Origin: Nepenthes gracilis
Taxonomy: Eukaryota > Streptophyta > Magnoliopsida > Caryophyllales > Nepenthaceae
Direction of reading: 5' to 3'
Assembly (NCBI GenBank): GCA_033239525.1
Contig: BSYO01000016.1
Location: 5,529,045-5,593,044 of the forward strand
Length of the DNA: 64,000 bases
A model generated the notes under the pieces. That model saw nothing but the letters and a program-made list of their open reading frames with translations. It had not been told where the DNA came from and did not search any database. The translations under genes were made by a program, and so were the position numbers. This document shows, in pieces, positions 22,392 through 30,762 of the stretch (positions are counted from its first letter, which is position 1; each line of letters opens with the position of its first letter).

Positions 22392-23424
22392 TTTTTTTTT
22401 ATAAGTAATTAAAATGTATTAATAAAAATGAAAGAATACAAATTAGATGTTCAATCTCCAAATAGATTGGAGATAAACAACTACGCTAGGGCATAGCCCG
22501 AGCCGAGAAATACAAGATTCTAAGGAGAAAACAAAAATAGACTCTGGTAGCGATATACTTGCAAAGCTAAACAACTGGAAAACGCCATTCATGCAACGGC
22601 AGGAGAACAGACGTCAAATAGATTAGACGATGCAATAGAGCATGAAGAGTATGAAGCGGAGCAGTTTGGCCATGCGGGCATCGCTTTTCTACATGCTCTC
22701 CTGCCGATGTATGGTTGGCTACTCCCTTTGGTGCGGACGTTCGGATCCTTGACATGGTGACGGCTCCGAGCGCAGCTTTATCCCTGGTTCTTTGTCGATT
22801 AATGTGACGAGTTGGATTTTAGGACTAACTAGTTGGGGGAGGATTATCTTTCCTGGATTAGGTTGATTTGCTGCCAACGCGGGGTTGGCTACACTTCATG
22901 CTCTACTGCATCGTCAGATTTGTATGATATCTGTTCTCCTGCCATTGCATGAATGGCATTTTCCCATTGTTTCGCTTTGCAAGTATATCGCTACCAGAGT
23001 TTGTTTTTGTTTTCTCCTTGAAATCTTGTATTTCTCGGCTCAGGGTATGCCCTAGTGTAGTTGTTTATCTCCAATCTATTTTGAGATTGAACATCTGATT
23101 TATATTCTTTTATTTTTATTAATACATTTTAATTACTTACCAAAAAAAAAGAGCATGAAGAGTAGCCAACCCCACGTCGGCAGCAAAATCAACCGGATCC
23201 GGAAAGATAATCCTCCCCAACCTGTCAGTCCTGAAATCAAACTCATCACATCAATCGGCAAAGAACTAGGGATAGATCCGCGCCCGGAGTCGTCACCATG
23301 TCAAGGATCCAAACGTCCGCGCCAAAGGGAGTAGCCAACCATACATCGGCAAGAGATCATGTAGAAAAGCGATGCCCGCATGGCCAAACAGCTCCTCATT
23401 TTTTTTCAATTAAATAAGTCTGAT
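22392..23424 (-). mobile_element. ~500-bp SINE-like element (S0), interrupted by its own inverse copy
   Basis: Minus-strand element: 5' part 23402-23151 (GGAGCTGTTTGGCC...), 3' part 22637-22392 with hairpin 22449-22478 and T9 at 22392-22400. Without the inner copy it is about 498 nt. Its flanks CAGACCCCACGA (22380-22391) and CAGACCCCGCAA (23425-23436) look like a 12-bp TSD with two mismatches inside the LINE RT. No coding sequence. Confidence 0.75.
22652..23150 (+). mobile_element. full-length 499-bp SINE-like element (S0) with TSD
   Basis: Flanked by GAGCATGAAGAGTA at 22638-22651 and 23151-23164. It begins TGAAGCGGAGCAGTTTGGCC and ends in the GGGTATGCCCTAG box, a hairpin whose inner arms are CAATCT/AGATTG (23072-23089), and A9. 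A possible Pol III A-box-like word (TGGCCATGCGGG, 22667) and B-box-like word (GTTCGGATCC, 22739) are each one mismatch from consensus, but their spacing is long. Same length as the host S0 copy, so this is probably the full element. Confidence 0.85.
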
Positions 23425-23582
23425 CAGACCCCGCAATTGGTGACTAACTACAGGCTTATCTCCTGCTGCAATGTCATATACAAAGCTATATCAAAGATCA
23501 TTGCTAGTCGGATTAGGATGGTCCTCACTTGGTAGACACTTGTCAAACAGCTTTTGTTGAAGGGCATCAGATTAGTGATAAC

Positions 23583-23908
23583 CTTTTTTTTTTTTAGTAA
23601 GTAAATATTTTGGATTGATGGGAGAAAAAAATTACAAAATTAATGTTTTATCTCCAAATATTTTGACTTGGATTTAAAACATGACGACCTAGGGCATACC
23701 CCGAGCAAACGATACATCAGATAATACAAAAAAACCTCTAGGAGGATAACGTTCTACTGACACCCATAATAAATTTGCAACAACAATGTACGACAGGCAA
23801 AAGGCTGCAACAGCAGCAACAAAAAACTCCCAGCTGTTTCCAAACAAAAACATGCCAAACCAAGGGCAATAATAAAGCTGGATTAACACATAGCCAAAAC
23901 CAATAGCA
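23583..23908 (-). mobile_element. 325-bp hairpin-tail insertion with 17-bp TSD
   Basis: The TSD ATCAGATTAGTGATAAC is perfect at 23566-23582 and 23909-23925. Minus strand: about 200 nt of body, GGGGTATGCCCTAG box, hairpin 23645-23680 (arms GTTTTA/TAAAAC) and T12 at 23584-23595. It interrupts the LINE RT between AFVEGHQISDN and NILLAQDL. Confidence 0.9.
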
Positions 23909-24165
23909 ATCAGATTAGTGATAACATCCTCCTGGCCCAGGACCTTCTGCACAACTACCACTTGGGACATGGTTCCCCCCTTGTGCACTAAAAATTGACA
24001 TCATGAAAGCCTATGATTCCATCTATTGGGACTTTATCATCCATATGTTGATCTTGATGGGTTTTCCTCCTCAACTCATTGGTTGGATCAGCCAATGCAT
24101 TACTACCCCCTTCTTTTCAATTAATATTAGTGGGGAATCGGTAGGTTTCTTCAAAGGATGGCCAA

Positions 24166-24938
24166 CAAAACCGCAAAATAGAACAGCCAGGATGCTTTCA
24201 ATCCATCAGGTTTCTATCTCAACCTGTTGACCGGTTCCATGGTCAACCCTTAGCCAAAACCTGTTGACCGCAAAATAGAACAGCCAGAGCGGACAGCGCT
24301 CTGGTCCGCCCAAATGCGATGGCGGGTTGGGCTGACGTGGACGTGTTGGGTTCAGCAACCTTTAGGCTCGGCTGATGTGGATAGATGGCTAGTGTTTGTC
24401 GGTTTACTATTACACGTGGGGACTGAGTGCCTGAACGTAGTTTTCTCTCACATTATCTTGGAATGGGATGCCTGCTGACTTGGACGAAGTAATTCTTTTG
24501 GGCAACATGGCTCCTTCGCTCATAAGCTCCCAGTCCTGTTGGAGGTAGGTATGTGACTTTCGGCTGGTTTGCATAGCCCTGTTTGGCTACCGGTTTTGAC
24601 TGATGTGGACGGTTGGCTATGTTGGGCACACCGGTCCTTCTCTCACACGTACCCGATTTGGGCAGTTTGACCATTAATGTGACTTGGAGGATGGAAGAGT
24701 GCTCCGGTGCACTCTTCGATATTGAGGCTGCTATTGGGCTGGTTGGCTGATGGTCTTGGCCGGTTGTTACTTCCTTGTATACTTTCTTTTCGTTTTCATG
24801 TTTTTTTCATGGTGTGCTCGGGGAATGCCCTAGCGGCTTTATTCTATCTCTAAGTCGGCAAAACACTTGGAATTAGAATAGAATTTTGTATATTTTTTTA
24901 ATTTAATCAAATTTTAATTACTTACCCCAAAAAAAAAT
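24166..24938 (+). mobile_element. SINE-like hairpin-tailed element (GGTCAAC family)
   Basis: The 5' region has CCTGTTGACCGGTTCC and a 96-nt-offset local repeat of ACCGCAAAATAGAACAGCCA (24169 and 24265), then TCTGGTCCGCCC, several GCTGA(C/T)GTGGA(C/T) words and a T+G-rich body. The tail has GGGGAATGCCCTAG (24819-24832), hairpin 24841-24878 and A9 at 24929-24937. Homologous in order to 18881-19797 and 39745-40545. Non-coding. Confidence 0.75.
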
Positions 24939-25155
24939 AGATAGTAAGACTTGGTGATAGAACAAGGTTTTGTAATTTTTTTGTTACATTATTATACAAT
25001 TACACATTACTTACAAAAAAAAAGTATTATAGTTTAGGGTATGTCCTAACTTATATATTCTAATTCAAGGCCTACATTGTAACTTGGAATTAGAATATGG
25101 ATTTTATAAATTTTTTCTTTATTTTAATATACAATTACTTATTAAAAAAAAAAAG
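24939..25155 (+). repeat. two further tails in tandem (tail array)
   Basis: Directly after the poly(A) at 24937 come a truncated tail (24939-25023, starting ACTTGGTGATAGAAC, A9 at 25015-25023) and a full tail (25030-25154: TTTAGGGTATGTCCTAA box, long hairpin 25055-25098, A11 at 25144-25154). With 24819-24937 this makes three head-to-tail tails. Confidence 0.85.
25055..25098 (+). other. 3'-tail hairpin, long-stem example
   Basis: Arms ATATTCTAATTCAAG and CTTGGAATTAGAATAT pair with a single bulged G around a 13-nt loop. The best paired copy of the family hairpin. Confidence 0.85.
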
Positions 25156-25217
25156 TCTAAAAGCCTACACAGATGGGTGGATCTTAGGGCAGATGGAAGA
25201 GCGGAGAGCAGTGTAGA

Positions 25218-25239
25218 GAGAGAAGCTCTCTCTTCTCTC
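25218..25239 (+). promoter_or_regulatory. 5' UTR hairpin
   Basis: Arms GAGAGAAG and CTTCTCTC around a 6-nt loop, about 30 nt from the element 5' end and 56 nt before the ORF1 ATG. Sister hairpins are at 42756-42777, 56097-56118 and 56454-56477. Confidence 0.65.
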
Positions 25240-25295
25240 TTACTTTCAAATTCGAGCTGTGCATTGGATTTTGAATTCTCCGGTCGTCGCTAGCC

Positions 25296-27548
25296 ATGGC
25301 CGGCATCCTGGGGTCCCCCAGGTCCTCCCCGGAACTCCACCTCTCCTATATTACCCTCTATTTCTTCTTCGATGGATATCGATTCTATATCCCTAGGTCA
25401 ATCCTCTCTTTCATTTCCGTTGCTGAAGAGGGACAAGACTTCTCATTCTCCTGCCCCTGATGCATCGTTCTTAGAGAGTTCAAAACCAAAGGACCTCCGC
25501 AATAGCACTAACCATGTGCAGTCTCCTCTGGCCCCGTCGGAGGCGAAAGGTTCTGAGGTGGGCGTGGCGAAAGGTTCTGAGGTGGGCGTTGGCAATCCTC
25601 CTGGTATTGAACTGCGTCCCTCTCTATCTCGGCCCCCTAATTGTGAGGTTGGTGCTCCCCTTTCCTGGGCTGGTGTTGTCCAGAAGGATAGCATCAGACT
25701 TTGTAAAGCTTTGACATTCTACCACCCTTAGGCTATTGGGGGTGACTCTGCCACCATTTCTCCTCTGCCTGAAGTTATCGATTAAGGTAACCTCTTCTGG
25801 GGCTTTACCTTAGTTGGCCATTTTCTCGATTCCCCTCCTTATTTCCTGGCTGTTAAAGCCATAGCCAGGAAAATCTGGGCCCGATTTGGACTCAAGCACA
25901 TCGTTGGTAATGAAGTCGGTTTTTTCTTTTTTCGCTTCTCATCCTTGGAGATGATGGAGAAATGCTTACTGGCTGGACCATGGCTCTTTTCTAGGGAAGT
26001 AATTTTTCTTAAACGATGGTCTCTGGGCTTGCTCTTGACAAAGGAGGGACACAAACGGTTCCCCATCTGGATTAAACTATCCAACTTGCCGAATGAATAG
26101 TGGACTCACGCTGACTCCAGCTGGGTTGCAAGTGCCGTTGGAAAACCTTTGCAGCTCGATTCCAGGACAGCCCGTATGGAAAATGTTTCCTTTACTAAGA
26201 TTTGTGTCAAAGTGGGTGTGGATGACCCTTTTCCCAAATGCATCGCCATTCAATCTTGCCCAGATTCTGAGTCCCTATTTGTGGTGAACATGGAATATAG
26301 TTGAAGCCTACTCACTGTGGTCGCTGCCATTTGTTAGGTCATGTTGAATCTAAATGCCATTCCAAGAATGTCCTCCGACATTCTGGTCAATTTCGTCCCA
26401 GCTCCTCCAATTCTGTCCCTGTAGAAAAAGACCATAGGGACTGTGCAACGCAACCTGTTTTAGTTGGCCACCTGAGTGGGGCTAATGATTCCAGATGCTC
26501 TGCCAACTCCTCTACTCTCCTTCTAGTGGATGATGGATCTTTGAACCCTATGGGTTTTGTCCAATTTGGGGCAGCAACTCATTTTATTTCGGATGATGAA
26601 TCAATGTCTGACAGTGCCACAAGTGAGGCTTCCTCTAAGAGCCTGATGGATGAGCCTGTGAAGGCTGCTGATGTTAATTGTGTTTTCCCAGTGGTATGCC
26701 TTCCTAACGGGACTGGGCTGGATTCCCAAGCTCCTCCTTTTGATGCTTTGATGGCAAATCCAATCCTAGATGCTGATTACATCAATTCTGATGCTGAGGA
26801 TAGGGTATATGAGCAGGGTTTTTGTCATCAGGAAGCCAGGGCCCCTGTGGCTGTTATCTCCTTTGTAGATATGGTGCTTAGGGGTCTTAATTCTTCTGAT
26901 GCTCAACTGCCTAGCAAATGTGCCCTCCCCCTGCCAATCTTTGATGAGGATCGTTTAGCAGCTCTTGGCTCTCCATGCTGTATTGCTGAAGGCTTCATCC
27001 CTGTCGACCAGCCTTGTCAGGAACTGGGACTTTCGAGTGCTGGTTCTGCCCCAATATCCATTAGGCCGAGTTCTATTACGGACCGTATGGAAGCTTCTGG
27101 TCCAAAGGCTGCTTCTATTATAAAGGAGCCGCTTATTCCAGATTGTGCTGTGGCAGCCTTGGTCGCTGTCCCTTCGAGATTGCCAACAAAGTTGGAGGTT
27201 GCTGTTGACCCTGCTATTGATTCATCCCACAGCCCTCCTGTTGCACAGATTGTACATAATAATATGGCTTCTGACTTAGACATTGATCTTGATCTAACAC
27301 CCAACTCTATCTCACGTCTCACAAGTAAATATTCTCTGGATACTTTAAACAATGTGGGGTCTGTCACTTTTAGCCCCAGCGGCTCCTTAGCCGTTGCTCG
27401 AGAGAGTTGGGCTCTGGACGTTCCCTGGGTGGATCATCACAGTGCCAAAGATGCGACTGCCTTATAATGCGGCCCATGGAAGCCTGCGAAGTCCCGAAAA
27501 GAGCGAAAACCTTCGTCCAAAAACTCCAAGGAATCCTCCCGCACATAG
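25296..27548 (+). pseudogene. ORF1 of the complete ORF1-only element
   Basis: The start MAGILGSPRS is shared with MAGVLGATPD at 42865. A frame change in the N-terminus leads to PLSWAGVVQKDSIRL. DUF4283 follows (AIARKIWARFGLKHIVGN, FFFFRFSSLEMMEKCLLAG, WVASAVGKPLQLD). A one-base loss near 26303 breaks the frame just before THCGRCHLLGHVESKC (zinc knuckle CX2CX4HX4C). The acidic middle (26301-27467) has ISFVDMVLRGL and ends DLDLTPNSISRLTSKYSLD (27285-27341). An in-frame stop (27465-27467) precedes PWKPAKSRKERKPSSKNSK and the final stop. The ~130-residue accessory domain is absent. Stops also at 25729, 25783, 26096. Confidence 0.8.
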
Positions 27549-28514
27549 GATTTATGCGAGATGGGCAGGAATAGAGGTCTCTTCCGGTCGGCCTCTTTTG
27601 TTTCTTGAATTGGGAGGCTGAATGCTTTTCTATAGCACCGTGGAATCAATTTATGTTAGTGAGCTACTAAGTTTTTAGCTCCTGTTTGGTGTCCTTGGTT
27701 ATCAGGAATTACGACTTGTTCTCTTGGCTGGGTTCTGGGAGAATATGTGCTACACTCTTTGTTGAGAGTTGATAATGCTGTTGGGGGATAGTTTTATTGT
27801 GCCTAGATAGTAATCAGCCGGTCTGCTGTCTGGATTTGGTGGCTTTCCAGTCTAGTTCTGGATCTGTCTTCTCTGTTTGAGCAATAAGTGCTGTATGCCT
27901 TGTGCTAAAGATGCAACAGTCCAAAGATGGTATATGATTTTGCTAATATGCTGCCAATTTTGAGTAGCGGGAAGTTGCTGCTGGAATTGTTGCAGTTCTC
28001 TCTTTACATCTTGCTAGCAGATGCCCAGGTGGTTTGATCTGAACCTCCTCTGCTCTGGACTTGGCTGTATGCATTTGTTTTCCTGCTGTTGTAGGTGGCA
28101 CTTGGTGCTTTTTGCTGACGAGGAGTGAAAGGTTGCAGAGCTTCATACTGTGGAGGATTCCACTGACCGAGGTAAATGAGCCCCTCTTGGAAGCTGCTGC
28201 TTGTATTGCCGAACCGGCTCTTGGAGCCTTGCTGCTGCTGATGTTCGTACAGCTATCTAAAATTGCTTTATGACCTTGTTGAAGCTGCTGAGTGGCGTTG
28301 AGTAGGAGCTGGTAGATATGCTGCCAGGGCCCTTTGCTTTCGCTGAATTTGGAATGGCTGATGTGTGTTGGAGATGATTTGAAACCTTATATTAGATGGT
28401 ATGATGACTGTTTGCATGCAGTTTTCATCCGTTATGAACTCGAGGCGATGATTGGATTTTTTTCCTTTTCATTTCCTGTTTTGTGTCAGGGTGTTCTAGA
28501 AATGTCCTTGCTTC

Positions 28515-28558
28515 TATGTTCTTTCTCTAAGTTGGCAAAACACTTGGAATAGAACATA
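28515..28558 (+). other. 3'-tail hairpin, TATGTTCT/AGAACATA outer stem
   Basis: Outer arms at 28515-28522 and 28551-28558 pair over 8 bp; the inner arms are AAGT/ACTT. The outer arm sequence differs from other copies but pairing is kept. Confidence 0.8.
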
Positions 28559-28630
28559 TGTTTGTAATTTTCTTATTTTTAATGTAATTTTATTACTTAC
28601 TTACCAAAAAAAAAGGATGGGTGGATCTTA

Positions 28631-28880
28631 CAACTATTGAGCCTCGACTTAAAACCACCATAGCTCTAGTGAGCCTAAAGTTTTCTATATGGTCCTATGA
28701 CTACAACTCTACTCAACCCACAAAAATCCATAATAAGGATTTAGGAAGCCCGTAACTTCAAAAAAACATTAGGGAATGTGTGCGATGAAAGTGTAACATA
28801 AGGCAATAGTCTCGCTAGAAGACCCAACCAACCCAAGCAACCAATAGTCATACTTAAATCCTTACCTTCTTTCTAAGGTG
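28631..28880. other. short unassigned spacer
   Basis: Non-repetitive within the window, no frame and no tail. It is probably target sequence older than the flanking insertions. Confidence 0.4.
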
Positions 28881-30714
28881 GACAAGGTTACGCTGGCTTC
28901 TCTCTAAAATTTCAAATTTTAACCTTCCCACCCGTCTTCCCTTCCTCTTTGTTGGCGCCTCATGGTGCCGGAACCCCACGCCCCTGCTCCCTGTTTCTCT
29001 CCCTTTACAGACACAAACTACCCTCCTATCGCCGCTTCCTGTTCGAAAAAGCACGATCTTCCTTCTGTCTCCAATATATCAGAGGCTTTGGCTGCCCCTG
29101 TAAATCCCGTTTTACCTCCCCCTTCACCGCTCCTGGTACCCTCTGATGCTTCCCTAAATGAGCCATCCAAACCTCCATGCTCCTCTCTCTCCTCGTCTTC
29201 TGCTATCGCCTCCCCCCCATTCCCTACCCACCCTTCTCTCCTCTCCTTTCAAATCGATTTTGCCGAACTGCTCTGCTGCTCCTATCCAATCCTCATCTGA
29301 TTTTCCTATTGGCACTGCTATCGACTCGGTTTCAGTGATGGGACCGTCTGGGTTGAGCACCCCTCTAGCTCTGGATGTCCCTCGCCTTACGGGAGACGTG
29401 CCAAGGTTGGCTCATGCTGACCAGCTTGATGATTTGGGCGGTTTGGTTGAGGCGGATTCTGGGCTTTCTGTTAGAGCTCAGAATAGCCCAAAAATAGTTT
29501 ACTGGGCTGGATCTGAACAGAGCTGCTCATTTGGAGCCATTGATGCAGTAAACAAGGCACCAGTCGGCTTGCCAGCTTCTCTGGCTCCAGAAGTACCCGT
29601 TGGCAACCCCTCTTGTGCATCCTGGTCAATGGTGGTACAACAGAATATTCGTGTCCATTTACATGTCATTGGGTTGCAAAGCTTCATTGCAGTCTTTTGT
29701 TTACTCCAAGTGACTGGAGTCCTCCAGTTTGTTGGACAGCTAATTTGCTGAATTATTGGATTTTGGGGAAGCAACTACTGGAGGCAGTGGCATGTCTCTG
29801 CTATTGTGAAGATGCTGAAGCTTCAAAAGGGCATGAATCTACTGGGCTATGGCATTTTGATGGCAGCTATTGAACAAGCAGCTGCACTGCTGATGACCAG
29901 GTGTTACAAATGCTCAATGACCAGATTTGAAGGCCGGATGTTGAAGGTGGTTGGCACTTGTGTCTGCTGGTTTTCTGATGGAGGCTTGATGATGCTGCCT
30001 GGGAGCAGCAAAAGTCTGCTGCTATTTTGGGGATGCCGGTCATTTCCTTTGCAGAGCTGTGTGCTTTGAGTTGATGTAAGTAGTTTTTCCCTATTTGCTA
30101 AGGTGTATGACCCTGTTGCTGAGGTGTAGAGCTGCTGTCGGGAAAGTGGTTACTGGTTGCAATTGCGGTTGAAGTGCTTATGGGGCTGCTGTCATGAAGA
30201 TGCTGAAGCATAGCATAAAATTGGTGCTTCCCTCCCTATTATCCCTATACTCAGCTGCTGCCGATTTGTGCCTCGTGTGTGTTTGCTGAATTGATGCTCA
30301 GATTAGAACCTTGGACTGAGGGGTTTTGAGTGTGTGTCTCCAAGCTATTTCCTTTGAAGTGTGTTTTGAGTGGTTTTCCCGAATCTTGGTTGCTACCCAC
30401 TGCTGGCGCTTTGTTGCAGTCATCTAGCTGATGATACCCTGATGCTGAATGAAGCTGCCAACTATGATTTGCAGATTTTCAGAAGGCCGTGCCTAGATTG
30501 CAAAAGCTACATTACAGCTTTTGTCGGAATCAATAGGCAGAGCTCCACCTTCTTTTGTAATGACTGGAGATTGGAGTCAAGTTTTGCTACACATTGCCAT
30601 CTTTTGATTGCTCCAAGGGATTGGAGTCCTCCTGAGTGTTGGGATGCTGTTTTGCTAATCCTTGGGTTTGATGATTTTGTAATGACTCTTTCAGCAGCTA
30701 TCCTAAGGTTGCCT
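28881..30714 (+). mobile_element. internally deleted element: ORF1 N-terminus fused to 3' body
   Basis: A 5' UTR arm (GCTGGCTTCTCTC, about 28893), an ORF1 N-terminus (28962-29655), then at about 29656 an abrupt change to body sequence (CATTGGGTTGCAAAGCTTCA) that is the inverse complement of about 4300-4320. DUF4283, zinc knuckle, the C-terminal module and ORF2 are all missing. The body continues to at least 30714 and resumes after a tiny insertion at 30730. Confidence 0.65.
28962..29655 (+). pseudogene. ORF1 N-terminal region only
   Basis: The Ser/Pro-rich leader starts MVPEPHAPAPCFSPFTDTNY; after a frame change near 29160-29270 it reads VMGPSGLSTPLALDVPRLTG, ADQLDDLGGLVEADSGLSVR and ends SCASWSMVVQQNIRVHL. 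The SWxxVVQ word is where ORF1 copies enter DUF4283. Here the reading frame runs into non-coding body sequence instead. Confidence 0.65.
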
Positions 30715-30729
30715 AACTACTACCCGTAG

Positions 30730-30747
30730 AACTTACCAAAAAAAAAA
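30730..30747 (+). mobile_element. 18-nt tail-only insertion with 15-bp TSD
   Basis: AACTTACC followed by A10 lies between perfect copies of AACTACTACCCGTAG (30715-30729 and 30748-30762). Only the last ~8 nt of the element tail plus poly(A) were inserted. Confidence 0.9.
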
Positions 30748-30762
30748 AACTACTACCCGTAG

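Larger units (their letters stand above)
22049..24165 (+). pseudogene. LINE with ORF1 tail joined to RT; endonuclease missing; two insertions
   Basis: 22060-22172 matches the ORF1 end at 37409-37520 (AAGGATCCCCACTCTTCGAG). At about 22165-22176 it passes directly to the RT: VSEEEIKEAIFSIGEF, APGPDGF, NTTIISLIPK. RT resumes at 23437-23582 (TNYRLISCCNVIYKAISKII) and at 23926-24165 (LLAQDLLHNYHLGHG, KAYDSIYWDFIIHMLILMGF, FSINISGESVGFFKG). The ~1.1-kb endonuclease region is lacking. Insertions at 22392-23424 and 23583-23908 split it, and it ends before the catalytic FADD box. Confidence 0.8.
25187..28615 (+). mobile_element. complete ORF1-only, hairpin-tailed retroelement with perfect TSD
   Basis: A 3.43-kb unit between two copies of GATGGGTGGATCTTA (25172-25186 and 28616-28630). 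Order: 5' UTR with a hairpin (25218-25239), ORF1 (25296-27548), a 0.95-kb T+G-rich body that matches 10500-10760, tail hairpin 28515-28558 and A9 (28606-28614). No endonuclease or RT sequence lies between ORF1 and the tail. This is the clearest evidence in the window that ORF1-only elements moved as whole units. Confidence 0.88.
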
